IMG/VR virus record: IMGVR_UViG_3300043429_000249
Span: 1-64,000 of that record
DNA from: a virus
DNA: 64,000 nt
Direction: 5' to 3' (one strand)
Shown here piece by piece: positions 1 to 6,887 of the stretch (positions are counted from its first letter, which is position 1; every line of letters starts with the position of its first letter). Both the position numbers and the translations under genes were made by a program. The notes beneath the pieces were generated by a model that was not told where the DNA came from, searched no databases, and saw only the letters and a program-made list of their open reading frames with translations.

Positions 1-1
1 G

Positions 2-43
2 TTTAAGCGGCTATGGGCAGCGTTGACCAAGATAGGAGACTAA
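2..43 (+). CDS. C-terminal end of a DELDA-family small protein (partial)
   Basis: An open frame enters from the left edge and reads FKRLWAALTKIGD before TAA at 41-43. It closely resembles the end of the protein at 10641-10922 (FKQLWAGLPKRGA), and the DNA at 1-36 matches 10880-10915 with only four differences by eye. I infer that a member of the small-protein family described at 549, 4062, 6881, 7102, 10641 and 10922 lies mostly outside the window. Its stop codon forms the left part of the first palindrome. The function of the family is unknown. Confidence 0.65.
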   Translation, partial: FKRLWAALTKIGD

Positions 44-51
44 CATGTTAG
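40..51. repeat. Boundary palindrome copy 1 (CTAACATGTTAG)
   Basis: Perfect 12-bp palindrome. The TAA inside it stops the partial upstream gene and the ATG at its centre starts the 45-185 gene, so it is a stop-start junction. A GGAG at 35-38 lies just upstream as Shine-Dalgarno. Confidence 0.9.
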
Positions 52-185
52 GCAAAGTAAGAGAGTGGGCAGACAAGGCACGGCGCTGGACGACATACTG
101 GCTGATGCGGGCAGCACTAAAGCTGCACGAAGAGACCTTTATCATCATGTGCGATAGCGAAGGGGAATACTCATGGGAACTGTAG
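45..185 (+). CDS. 46-residue early protein starting inside the palindrome
   Basis: ATG at the centre of CTAACATGTTAG, preceded by ATAGGAG. The protein begins MLGKVREWADKARRW and contains RAALKLHEE. The MLGKV start and the AALK-containing segment recur in the next gene (residues from position 290, and DQAGAALKMLL), so this looks like a shortened relative of that protein. It is rich in Trp and charged residues, with no signal or membrane segment. Function unknown. Confidence 0.6.
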   Translation: MLGKVREWADKARRWTTYWLMRAALKLHEETFIIMCDSEGEYSWEL

Positions 186-211
186 TGATCCGCGAAGAAG
201 GAGCAAATCAC

Positions 212-592
212 ATGGAGGCAGAAACACCTGTGAGGGCGGTATTCGCCTTGGCGATTACGGTAACGGTACCAGTTGAAGGACAGCCTAACATGTTAGGCAA
301 GGTCGAGCGTAGGATTACGCACATATGGGAGAAGCTGCTGTTGTATCGGATTGGGGAGAGGGGTCTCCCCTACGACCCACCCCGCTGGCATGTGGAGTAT
401 CAAGTAACTGACAAGCACGGCGTAAATAAGGGTGCATGGTCGCAGGTGGTCGAAGCACCCGACCAAGCAGGGGCAGCACTAAAGATGCTGCTGCACTGGA
501 AGAAGCTGGACGCACGGAACGAGCGTCGATGGAAGAAGGAGCAAGCCGGTGGCGAAGGTGCAGATCAAGCGGGTGAGGAAGCTGAAAGCTGA
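212..592 (+). CDS. Early hypothetical protein with internal palindrome
   Basis: 126 residues from ATG 212, which has an excellent upstream GAAGGAGCAA. An in-frame ATG at 290, in the centre of a palindrome copy and behind GAAGGA, is an alternative start that gives MLGKVERRI, like the 45-185 protein. The middle section (WHVEYQVTDKHG) is followed by VEAPDQAGAALKMLLHW, which may be a diverged form of the DELDA-type C-terminal helix of neighbouring small proteins. The C-terminus KKEQAGGEG is the translated Shine-Dalgarno of the next gene. Function unknown. Confidence 0.75.
   Translation: MEAETPVRAVFALAITVTVPVEGQPNMLGKVERRITHIWEKLLLYRIGERGLPYDPPRWHVEYQVTDKHGVNKGAWSQVVEAPDQAGAALKMLLHWKKLDARNERRWKKEQAGGEGADQAGEEAES
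284..297. repeat. Boundary palindrome copy 2 (CCTAACATGTTAGG)
   Basis: Perfect 14-bp palindrome inside the 212-592 frame. Its central ATG (290) is in frame and may be the true or a secondary start. Confidence 0.9.
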
Positions 593-821
593 TCCGGATA
601 CCCGATACTTCGTCGTTGCCGAGCCGTTCGCCAAGTGGCTGCGGCTAGTAACCCTGCGGGAGCCACACCCTGCCCGTGTCTACTACGCAACGTGGCATGG
701 GCTTGGCGTATGGAAATGGCGACCCAAGGTAGGGAACGAGATGTGGATGCACGTCGATGCCCGTGATGAACTGGATGCGTTTAATAAGGTAATCAATTGG
801 AAGGAGCAAAAGAATGGATAA
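549..821 (+). CDS. DELDA-family small early protein
   Basis: 90 residues from GTG 549, chosen because AAGGAGCAAGCCG precedes it. It overlaps the previous gene by 44 bases. An N-terminal basic segment (KVQIKRVRKLK) is followed by a beta-rich aromatic part and the family C-terminus VDARDELDAFNKVINW. This DEL(D/E)A(F/M) motif plus a short helix recurs in at least five other proteins in the window. The end KEQKNG is produced by the Shine-Dalgarno of the next gene. No known domain recognised. Confidence 0.8.
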   Translation: MAKVQIKRVRKLKADPDTRYFVVAEPFAKWLRLVTLREPHPARVYYATWHGLGVWKWRPKVGNEMWMHVDARDELDAFNKVINWKEQKNG

Positions 822-1002
822 CCAAGAAACACCCAAAGAAAAAGCCGTGCGGCTGCTGCGCAAGTATGACGCGCTACGCGCCGAACTGAGGGACATCGAG
901 CAGCAACTAGGCAGGGCTTGCACCGACTACGGCAGGAGCAATGGCGTCTGGGGATTCAACAAGGACCACCTGCGTATGCAGCTGGAACGGGAGGCAGCGT
1001 GA
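814..1002 (+). CDS. Small charged helical protein
   Basis: 62 residues. ATG 814 follows AAGGAGCAAAAGA and overlaps the previous stop by 8 bases. Residues 8-35 (EKAVRLLRKYDALRAELRDIEQQLGRA) form a probable amphipathic helix or short coiled coil. Its TGA overlaps the next ATG (TGATG), suggesting coupled translation. Function unknown. Confidence 0.75.
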   Translation: MDNQETPKEKAVRLLRKYDALRAELRDIEQQLGRACTDYGRSNGVWGFNKDHLRMQLEREAA

Positions 1003-1160
1003 TGGCAGCGTGGATAAACACCCTGATTGACCTTGCTGTATTAGGTGCAGTGTATCTGGGGGTAGGCTGGCTGCTTGATGGCGACTCTACCCTTGCGGGC
1101 TACGCTGTTGGTGTAGCAGGATATAACTTACTCTTAATCTATAAGGGGAGAGCCAGATGA
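1002..1160 (+). CDS. Small two-helix membrane protein
   Basis: 52 residues from ATG 1002, which overlaps the preceding stop as TGATG. Two hydrophobic segments (about residues 6-25, INTLIDLAVLGAVYLGVGWL, and 32-47) are separated by a short DGDST loop, with a basic end KGRAR. This suggests a hairpin inner-membrane protein. It lies far from the lysis genes, so a holin role is not indicated; early membrane modification or superinfection exclusion are possibilities only. Confidence 0.65.
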   Translation: MAAWINTLIDLAVLGAVYLGVGWLLDGDSTLAGYAVGVAGYNLLLIYKGRAR

Positions 1161-1312
1161 CACGGGACCGAGACTATTATCGCGGACTGCGCGATGAAGA
1201 ACTGCTGGAAGAAGCACGGCGTGGCGCGGGCCACAACTGGGAGGAACTGGGCGTTGCGTTATATGAACGCCTAGCCGACCGCCTGCGCGACCACTGGGAT
1301 GGTGAAGATTGA
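1157..1312 (+). CDS. 51-residue acidic early protein
   Basis: ATG 1157 overlaps the previous stop as ATGA. The protein MTRDRDYYRGLRDEELLEEA is highly charged and helical, ending RLRDHWDGED. No domain recognised. Its stop codon is the first TGA of the 10-bp tandem repeats that follow. Confidence 0.65.
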   Translation: MTRDRDYYRGLRDEELLEEARRGAGHNWEELGVALYERLADRLRDHWDGED

Positions 1313-1343
1313 GCGTAGCTGAGCGTAGATGAGCGTAGGTGAG
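1310..1343. repeat. Three 10-bp tandem repeats (TGAGCGTAGN)
   Basis: TGAGCGTAG followed by C, A or G is repeated at 1310, 1320 and 1330, with a partial fourth TGAG at 1340. The repeats begin at the stop codon of the upstream gene, just before an AT-rich stretch (1359-1374) and palindrome copy 3. Spacing by one helical turn is typical of protein-binding iterons or operators; the role is not known. Confidence 0.7.
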
Positions 1344-1378
1344 ACTGCGCCCACCGAGTATAAATAATAATTACTAGG

Positions 1379-1394
1379 CCCTAACATGTTAGGG
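1379..1394. repeat. Boundary palindrome copy 3 (16 bp)
   Basis: Perfect 16-bp palindrome CCCTAACATGTTAGGG, 25 bases before the ATG of the 1420 gene and just after an AT-rich tract containing TATAAATAATAATTA. Here it lies between genes and upstream of the Shine-Dalgarno, so it could act as an operator at an early promoter. Confidence 0.9.
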
Positions 1395-1419
1395 TATATC
1401 AAAGTAGGAGCAAACTACG

Positions 1420-2313
1420 ATGGCATTAGCATGGGATACATATCGGGCGATCCCCCGACTGGCGAACTATACCGAGGCCAAAGAATACCACGACGACATC
1501 CTGCCCATACGGGGTGACGCGCATAAGACCCGCCCGTGCGGGCGACGGGTGCAGAAGTGGTTCAGCATCTGGGAGGACAAGGATGCGATCCATGTGGGGT
1601 ATGGCAGCGGCGAACACGACAATCGCACCAAACTCGTAACCTACCACAAGGCGGGTTCTATCATGGTGCATCACAGCCACCGCTACGGGAATGCGTCCAA
1701 CAACGAGCGACTGCACCGCTTGCTGGGTAAAACGGTTCAGACCCACCAGTATGATGCGTGGATCAATTGTGCCTACTACAACAACGGCAAGCTGGAACGT
1801 GGGTGGCAGCAGTTGCGTTCGGACACGCCGTCTGTGTTCACGCGTGACGGGGATAACCTTGTGTTCGTGAACTACGCCTTCCCTGTTACGCACAAGATCA
1901 ACCGGACGAAGATGAAGGAGTTCATGGAGGCCTATCAGCCGTTTGTGGAATACGTCCGGGGGCTGGCTAAGCTGCAAGGTGGGCGGCTTAATTTCACTAA
2001 CGATACATGCGCCGAAGTGTTCGAGGTGGACCAGTATAACCGCGCCATGTCACCCAACATCCGTTGGGGGAGCAGCAGGGAAGAGGTGCAGGTAAACCGC
2101 CTTAAGTTCTTTGCATGGGCGCGGAGCGATGACCCGATGAATAAGCTGCGGGCGGCGATCACGCTTAACAGCGTTACCTATTGGGCGGGCGACCCCATCG
2201 AGTCGTTCAAGGAGTATGTGATACGCACATATAAGCAAGACGTGCTGGACTGCGTGCAGCATACCGATGGTAAGCTGGTCAAGGATAGGTTGCGTCGCTT
2301 CCTCATGTGGTGA
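1420..2313 (+). CDS. Hypothetical early protein, 297 residues
   Basis: ATG 1420 follows GTAGGAGCAA. It is a soluble mixed alpha/beta protein rich in His, Trp and Tyr (for example VGYGSGEHDNRTK and IMVHHSHRYGNAS near residues 65-95). No membrane segment and no motif that I can assign. It is the first gene after the tandem repeats and palindrome copy 3, and precedes the AAA+/VWA region. The large size and strong start signal make it a real gene; the function is unknown. Confidence 0.8.
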   Translation: MALAWDTYRAIPRLANYTEAKEYHDDILPIRGDAHKTRPCGRRVQKWFSIWEDKDAIHVGYGSGEHDNRTKLVTYHKAGSIMVHHSHRYGNASNNERLHRLLGKTVQTHQYDAWINCAYYNNGKLERGWQQLRSDTPSVFTRDGDNLVFVNYAFPVTHKINRTKMKEFMEAYQPFVEYVRGLAKLQGGRLNFTNDTCAEVFEVDQYNRAMSPNIRWGSSREEVQVNRLKFFAWARSDDPMNKLRAAITLNSVTYWAGDPIESFKEYVIRTYKQDVLDCVQHTDGKLVKDRLRRFLMW

Positions 2314-2332
2314 GAGGGGCGACTAAGAGATA

Positions 2333-2361
2333 TTGCATTATCTGTAACATTGTGTTACATA
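2333..2361 (+). promoter_or_regulatory. Candidate sigma-70-like promoter with embedded inverted repeat
   Basis: TTGCAT (2333-2338) and TACATA (2356-2361) are separated by 17 bases upstream of the AAA+ ATPase gene. The spacer and -10 carry TGTAAC-ATTGT-GTTACA (2343-2359), a perfect 6-bp inverted repeat with a 5-base gap, placed as an operator would be. The hexamers are only partial matches to consensus. Confidence 0.4.
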
Positions 2362-2413
2362 ACAAATACTGGGCGGGGTCGGTGCATTATGATCCTGTTC
2401 GGAACAACCAAGA

Positions 2414-2427
2414 CCTAACATGTTAGG
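2414..2427. repeat. Boundary palindrome copy 4
   Basis: CCTAACATGTTAGG, 18 bases upstream of the ATG of the AAA+ ATPase gene, immediately before its ACGGAGCAG Shine-Dalgarno. Confidence 0.9.
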
Positions 2428-2445
2428 CAAACGGAGCAGACTGTT

Positions 2446-3513
2446 ATGACTACTATTTCTTTCGGTTCTACTGTGTCCCTCAAGCAAGCGGCACAGCTTA
2501 TCATGTCCAACCCGAAGGTTCGCTTCTTGGTTCGCGGCGAGCCGGGCATCGGTAAGTCTACCATGCTATCCTTTATCGCTAAGGCGCTGAGTTCCACGCA
2601 CAACGCTGCGTATATGGACGTGCCGAACATGGACTTGGGTGACATTGCCATGCCGGTGATCGACCACGAAGCGAAGGTGACGCGATATTATCCGAACGCC
2701 CGCTTCCGGCTGCACGAAGGCAAGCCTGTCATCGTCATGCTTGACGAGTTCACGAAGGGTGCCGAGCCTATCAAGAACATGCTGCATCCTCTGCTAGAGG
2801 TAACGGCCCCGCGTCTGGGCGACCTGTTTATTGACGACGACAGCATCGTGTTCATGACGGGCAACCTTCTGACTGACGGCGTAGGCGATAACATGAAAGC
2901 GCATACCCGCAACCGCATCGTGGAGATCACCGTGAAGAAGCCGGACGCTGACCAGTGGCTGGAGTGGGGTGTCAACAACGACATTGACGCATCCGTGTTG
3001 GCGTGGGTGCGGCAGTTCCCGCATGCGCTTTCGTCCTACACTGATGGGGATAACGACAACCCCTACATCTACAACCCGCGCAAGCAGCAAGCAGCCTACG
3101 TATCGCCCCGCTCTTTGGCTATTGCATCTAACATTGTTAGCCAGCGCGACAAGAATGACCCGGATAGCGTCATCTCTGCGTTGAAGGGCGCGATTGGCGA
3201 AGCAGCGGCACGGGACATGGAAGCGTTCATTGCGTATCAGGATCAGCTTCCGACATGGGATAGCATCATCGCGTCGCCTTCCTCTGCCGCTGTGCCTACG
3301 TCAGCAGGTGCATGTGCTGTGTTGGTGTTCGGTGCGATTGCCAAGATCGACAGGCAGTCGATGACGCCGTTCATGAAGTATCTGGATCGGTTCGATGCCG
3401 AGTGGCAAGCGGCGTTCGCCATCAACGTGGCGAAGAACCCGACGAAGCAGTCGGTTGCCTTCTCGTGCGCTGCATTCGCAGACTGGGTTCAAAAGAACGA
3501 AGATTTGTTGTAA
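2446..3513 (+). CDS. MoxR-type AAA+ ATPase
   Basis: 355 residues. Walker A GEPGIGKST is at residues 31-39, Walker B VIVMLDEF has D100/E101, and a sensor-1-like FMTGN ends at N140. This is the pattern of MoxR/RavA/CbbQ-type AAA+ ATPases, which usually work with a VWA-domain partner to remodel or activate target proteins. The partner is probably the VWA protein at 4320-5528, two genes downstream. An HNH-type gene and a DELDA protein lie between them. The start has good signals (ACGGAGCAG). The target in the infected cell is unknown; a pump, protease or helicase-loader role is not indicated. Confidence 0.88.
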   Translation: MTTISFGSTVSLKQAAQLIMSNPKVRFLVRGEPGIGKSTMLSFIAKALSSTHNAAYMDVPNMDLGDIAMPVIDHEAKVTRYYPNARFRLHEGKPVIVMLDEFTKGAEPIKNMLHPLLEVTAPRLGDLFIDDDSIVFMTGNLLTDGVGDNMKAHTRNRIVEITVKKPDADQWLEWGVNNDIDASVLAWVRQFPHALSSYTDGDNDNPYIYNPRKQQAAYVSPRSLAIASNIVSQRDKNDPDSVISALKGAIGEAAARDMEAFIAYQDQLPTWDSIIASPSSAAVPTSAGACAVLVFGAIAKIDRQSMTPFMKYLDRFDAEWQAAFAINVAKNPTKQSVAFSCAAFADWVQKNEDLL

Positions 3514-3561
3514 AGTGTAAAGACTTGTTGTATGGGTATCGCTCCATCAACGGAGGATCAC

Positions 3562-4065
3562 ATGACACGCAAGTATTATCAGGGTGTAGCTGACGCCAAT
3601 CGTCGGCGCACAAAGCACGGCTTCACTGTCGATGCGAGGCTAGGCAAACGCGATCCAGTTTATTCGCTTTGGCTTGGTATTCGGCAGCGTTGCTTTAACC
3701 AGAACCACGCTGCGTATCATCGCTATGGTGGTAGGGGAATTACGATGAGTGACGTATGGGCAAACAACTACGCTGCGTTCCGTGCGGATATTGGTGATCC
3801 CCCTGCACCCAACATGACTCTTGAGCGTATCGACAACGACAAGGGGTATGAACCTAACAATGTTAGGTGGGCGACACGCAAGGAACAGGCGAACAATCGC
3901 GTGACCAACGTGGTGCTGACATGGGAGGGTAAGACAATGACCCTTAGGCAATGGGCCGAACATCTCGGCTGGAAGTATGGGCTTATCGCAAGTCGCTGGA
4001 AGAGGGGATTGCGTGGGGCGGAATTGTTCGCGCCGCGCAAGACCAAGGAAAGGCGGGTGCTGTGA
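3562..4065 (+). CDS. HNH/AP2-type homing-endonuclease-like protein
   Basis: 167 residues from ATG 3562, preceded by CGGAGGATC; an in-frame ATG at 3532 lacks such a site. It has the arrangement RCFNQNHAAYHRYGGRGI, then FRADIG, then LERIDNDKGYEPNNVRWAT and EQANN, typical of phage HNH/AP2-associated mobile endonucleases. The C-terminal part (LRQWAEHLGWKYGLIASRWKRG) looks like a DNA-binding helix-turn-helix. It sits between the functionally linked AAA+ and VWA genes, as free-standing mobile nuclease genes often do. A variant palindrome (3853-3867) lies inside it. Confidence 0.8.
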   Translation: MTRKYYQGVADANRRRTKHGFTVDARLGKRDPVYSLWLGIRQRCFNQNHAAYHRYGGRGITMSDVWANNYAAFRADIGDPPAPNMTLERIDNDKGYEPNNVRWATRKEQANNRVTNVVLTWEGKTMTLRQWAEHLGWKYGLIASRWKRGLRGAELFAPRKTKERRVL

Positions 4066-4307
4066 GAGACCTAATGAACCGGGGGCGGCGGCGTAAAGTG
4101 CTGCCCACCTTGAAGGGTGCGAAGGTGGAGTTCGTCGAGTGCAGACCAAGCAAGCGCGATTCCATGAAGTGGATCGTGTGCCTCTACATCAACGGGTGGC
4201 CGCATGACATAGGCATGTGGGCCAAGGACGAGTTGGATGTGATGAAGCAAGTGTTAGAGATGCAGCGTGGCGGTGTAGTAAAAGGTGCGTTCGATATATC
4301 CAAGTAG
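4062..4307 (+). CDS. DELDA-family small protein
   Basis: 81 residues from GTG 4062, which overlaps the HNH stop as GTGA and is preceded by AAGGAAAGG; ATG 4074 is an alternative. A basic N-terminus (NRGRRRK) is followed by the beta-strand segment MKWIVCLYINGW and the family motif WAKDELDVMKQVLEM. It lies between the HNH and VWA genes. Function unknown. Confidence 0.75.
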   Translation: MRDLMNRGRRRKVLPTLKGAKVEFVECRPSKRDSMKWIVCLYINGWPHDIGMWAKDELDVMKQVLEMQRGGVVKGAFDISK

Positions 4308-4313
4308 GAGCAA

Positions 4314-4326
4314 CCTAACATGTTAG
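4314..4326. repeat. Boundary palindrome copy 5
   Basis: CCTAACATGTTAG, whose central ATG is the start codon of the VWA protein gene; AGGAGCAA lies directly upstream. The right arm ends TTAGA, so symmetry is 12 bp (4315-4326). Confidence 0.9.
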
Positions 4327-5528
4327 ATCAACGAGACAAAGAAGAGCGCAAGCTAAAGAAGGTCAAGATTGGCCTGATGCGCAACCCGAAGTTCGCCCTG
4401 TGGTCGGGTATCATGATGGTCGGCAAGACGGTGCTGGATGATGATATTCCAACCGCCATGACCAACGGTCGGGACGAGCATTATGGCCGCGAGTTCGTCA
4501 AGGACTTGCCTGAAAAGCAATTGGCTTTCGTGGTGCTGCACGAGAACATGCACAAGGCACTGCGTCACCTGACGACATGGCGCAAGCTGTATGAGGAGAA
4601 CCCGCAGCTTGGCAACATGGCTTGCGACTACGTTATTAACCTGATGATCGTCGAGAGCGATCCGCAGGGGCAGTTTGTCGAGATGCCCAAGGACAAGGAC
4701 GGCAACGTCATGGGCTGTCTGGACGTTAAGTATAAGGGCATGACCGCCCGCCAAGTGTTCGACCTGCTTAAGCAGGAGCAGGAGGATGGCGGTGGTGGCG
4801 GTGGGGGCCAAGGCTTCGACCAGCACGACTGGGATGGGGCCAAGGGTCTGTCCGAAGAAGAGAAGAAGGAACTGGAGCGGGAGATTGACCAAGCCATTCG
4901 GCAGGGCATGATCGCGCAGCAGAAGGCAATCGGCCAAGGTGCGGGTAATATGCACCGGGAACTGGGCGAGTTGCTTGAACCGCAGGTGGACTGGCGCGAA
5001 GTGTTGCGTGAGTTCGTTAACTCCATCTGCATGAACAAGGATACGTCATCGTGGCGTAGGGTTAACCGGCGTTTCCTTGGGAATGATACCTACCTGCCTA
5101 CCATGGTCGGTGAGCGTGTGGGTTCGCTTGCTATCGGCATTGACACATCGGGTTCCATCAGTGGGCGGGAGATTAACCGTTTCCTGTCGGAGGTGAAGTC
5201 AATCGCAGAAGATGTGCATCCCGAAAAGATCGACCTGATCTACTGGGACAGCGGAGTGGCTGGACATGAAACTTATGATGAGTTCGATATGTCTAACCTT
5301 GTTAGTTCAACCAAGCCGAAGGGCGGGGGCGGCACTGATCCCCGTGCCATGATGAAGTATATGAAGGACAAGCGCATCCAGCCTGAGTGTATCATCATGC
5401 TGACTGACGGCGAGATTTATGATTGGGGGGATGCGTGGGAAGCCCCTATAATGTGGGTTATCTGTAACGGCTGGCGTAACGGGAGCATCACTGCACCCAT
5501 CGGCAAGACTGTCCATATCAAAGAGTAG
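4320..5528 (+). CDS. Metallopeptidase-like / VWA-domain protein, partner of the MoxR ATPase
   Basis: 402 residues starting inside palindrome copy 5 after GTAGGAGCAA. The N-terminal half carries LHENMHKALRH with an HExxH motif at 74-78 and a downstream NMACDYVIN, as in DUF2201-type putative metallopeptidase domains. A Gly-rich linker (about 157-164) follows. The C-terminal half has a MIDAS-like DTSGS (D275, S277, S279), GGGGTD (T339) and LTDGE (361-365) of a von Willebrand A domain. Such proteins pair with MoxR ATPases, here the 2446-3513 product. Peptidase activity is not shown. Confidence 0.85.
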   Translation: MLDQRDKEERKLKKVKIGLMRNPKFALWSGIMMVGKTVLDDDIPTAMTNGRDEHYGREFVKDLPEKQLAFVVLHENMHKALRHLTTWRKLYEENPQLGNMACDYVINLMIVESDPQGQFVEMPKDKDGNVMGCLDVKYKGMTARQVFDLLKQEQEDGGGGGGGQGFDQHDWDGAKGLSEEEKKELEREIDQAIRQGMIAQQKAIGQGAGNMHRELGELLEPQVDWREVLREFVNSICMNKDTSSWRRVNRRFLGNDTYLPTMVGERVGSLAIGIDTSGSISGREINRFLSEVKSIAEDVHPEKIDLIYWDSGVAGHETYDEFDMSNLVSSTKPKGGGGTDPRAMMKYMKDKRIQPECIIMLTDGEIYDWGDAWEAPIMWVICNGWRNGSITAPIGKTVHIKE

Positions 5529-5565
5529 TTCTGCGTATTCCTTAACCAAGTAGGAGTTAATCCAA

Positions 5566-5964
5566 ATGCACGAAGTTCAGAAGATTGCGATTACCCGTGC
5601 GCTGCGGACGTTGGCTGCGGCGCAGGAACACATCGAGTTTGCTGCGGAGTTTGACGGGCAGACTTATGGGAACCGTGAGTTGAAGCCCAAGAAGGAACCG
5701 AAGCGCAAGACGCATTACCCCTACGGCGAAACGCGCAAGCATTACCTGCCCTACTTTGAAAATGTGAAGGTTGGGGACGTTATCGAAATCCCCTTCGATA
5801 GGTTCGATCCCGGCATCCTTGCCAGCAACGTGAGTGCAGCTTGCGTCAATCGGTTCGGTAAGGGTTCGGTTACGGTGCATCAGAACAAGACCACCGGCAT
5901 GCTGGAGGTTATGATCGAAAACTTGCCCGAAACGAATGACGCACAGGACGAGTTGTTCGCCTAA
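5566..5964 (+). CDS. Hypothetical basic early protein, 132 residues
   Basis: ATG 5566 follows GTAGGAGTTAA. A basic stretch (LKPKKEPKRKTHYPYGETRK, about residues 40-59) is followed by a beta-rich segment with VKVGDVIEIPFDRF and a C-terminal EVMIENLPE. The TAA stop at 5962-5964 is part of palindrome copy 6. No known domain. Position directly behind the VWA gene suggests shared regulation with it. Confidence 0.75.
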   Translation: MHEVQKIAITRALRTLAAAQEHIEFAAEFDGQTYGNRELKPKKEPKRKTHYPYGETRKHYLPYFENVKVGDVIEIPFDRFDPGILASNVSAACVNRFGKGSVTVHQNKTTGMLEVMIENLPETNDAQDELFA

Positions 5965-5973
5965 CATGTTAGG
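5960..5973. repeat. Boundary palindrome copy 6
   Basis: CCTAACATGTTAGG. It contains the TAA stop of the 5566 gene, and its right arm (TTAGG) is also the first part of the hairpin at 5969-5992, so the two structures cannot form together in RNA. Confidence 0.9.
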
Positions 5974-5992
5974 GCTACTTCGGTAGCCCTAA
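5969..5992 (+). terminator. 10-bp hairpin with TTCG tetraloop
   Basis: TTAGGGCTAC / TTCG / GTAGCCCTAA forms a perfect 10-bp stem with an extra-stable UUCG loop, right after the 5566 gene. The bases that follow (CTACTTTACATTAATTATT) are only moderately T-rich, so it may be a terminator, an attenuator or an RNA-stability element. The next gene starts at 6036 in an AT-rich leader. Confidence 0.65.
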
Positions 5993-6035
5993 CTACTTTA
6001 CATTAATTATTATAATAACCAACGGAGCAAACATC

Positions 6036-6887
6036 ATGGGTATCACATCATCCGCCGTGCTGGTGGAGTTGAACATCAGCGTCTGGACCGCTGACAAGCT
6101 GGACAAGACCGAGACACAGCGCCTGATCGACGACACGGGCGCATCCACTGACGCCGCTAAAGTATACAAAAACCTGATGGCTGGCACGACCCTGCGTAAG
6201 CAGATCGCAGACTATGCCGCTGGCTGTCGTCTATGGCACAACACCAAGACCCTGCCGTGGTCGGACAAGGGGCCGCGCATCCTGCCAACGTCCCTGTTCA
6301 TGACGTATAAGCAGGAGTTGAACGTGCGCCGTGATACGTTCCTTAAGCTGACGGAGGAGTTCCGGGCAGAGTATAACAACCTCATCCGTATCGCAGCGCA
6401 GGCACAAGGCAGCATGCACAAGCCCGAAGACTACCCGCCCATTGACGAGGTGATGAACAAGTTCGGCTTTAAGGTTGTCTTTAGCCCCGTGCCGGAGAGC
6501 GGTGACTTCCGTCTGGACATACCGCAGCAGGAGTTAGACGAGGTGCGGCAGGGTTATGAACAAGCGTTTGATAGCCGACTGGCTGACGCCATGCGCACCC
6601 CGTGGGAGCAGCTACACAAGCTACTGACCGCCATGTCCGCCAAGCTGACCGAAGGTGACGCCGAGACGAAGCGTCGCTGGCACGATACGTTCCTGACCAA
6701 TGCGCAGGAACTGTGCGGTATGCTGACGCACTTGAACATCACGGCTGACCCGAAGCTAGAGGCTGCCCGTAGGCAGCTAGAGGTAGCGTTGATCGGTGCA
6801 GACATCGACGACATCAAGGAGAACGAAGCGACCCGTGCTGACCTGAAAGCCAAGCTGGATACTATCCTAAAGGGGTATGAGTGGTGA
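6036..6887 (+). CDS. Hypothetical alpha-helical protein (possibly DUF3150-like)
   Basis: 283 residues, ATG 6036 after ACGGAGCAA. It is largely alpha-helical and soluble, with long charged helices (about 90-120 and 180-280) and the motif LNISVWTADK near the start. Proteins of similar size and helical make-up (DUF3150) sit beside MoxR/VWA gene pairs in other phages. I suspect this relationship from context but cannot demonstrate it. The end overlaps the next start. Confidence 0.75.
   Translation: MGITSSAVLVELNISVWTADKLDKTETQRLIDDTGASTDAAKVYKNLMAGTTLRKQIADYAAGCRLWHNTKTLPWSDKGPRILPTSLFMTYKQELNVRRDTFLKLTEEFRAEYNNLIRIAAQAQGSMHKPEDYPPIDEVMNKFGFKVVFSPVPESGDFRLDIPQQELDEVRQGYEQAFDSRLADAMRTPWEQLHKLLTAMSAKLTEGDAETKRRWHDTFLTNAQELCGMLTHLNITADPKLEAARRQLEVALIGADIDDIKENEATRADLKAKLDTILKGYEW

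Noticed and set aside
173-211. Upstream start (ATG 173) for the 212-592 gene
   Set aside because: No Shine-Dalgarno before 173, while GAAGGAGCAA precedes 212; the same reasoning moved starts at 1002, 8212, 8995, 10922, 16961, 19974, 20398, 33954 and 52922.
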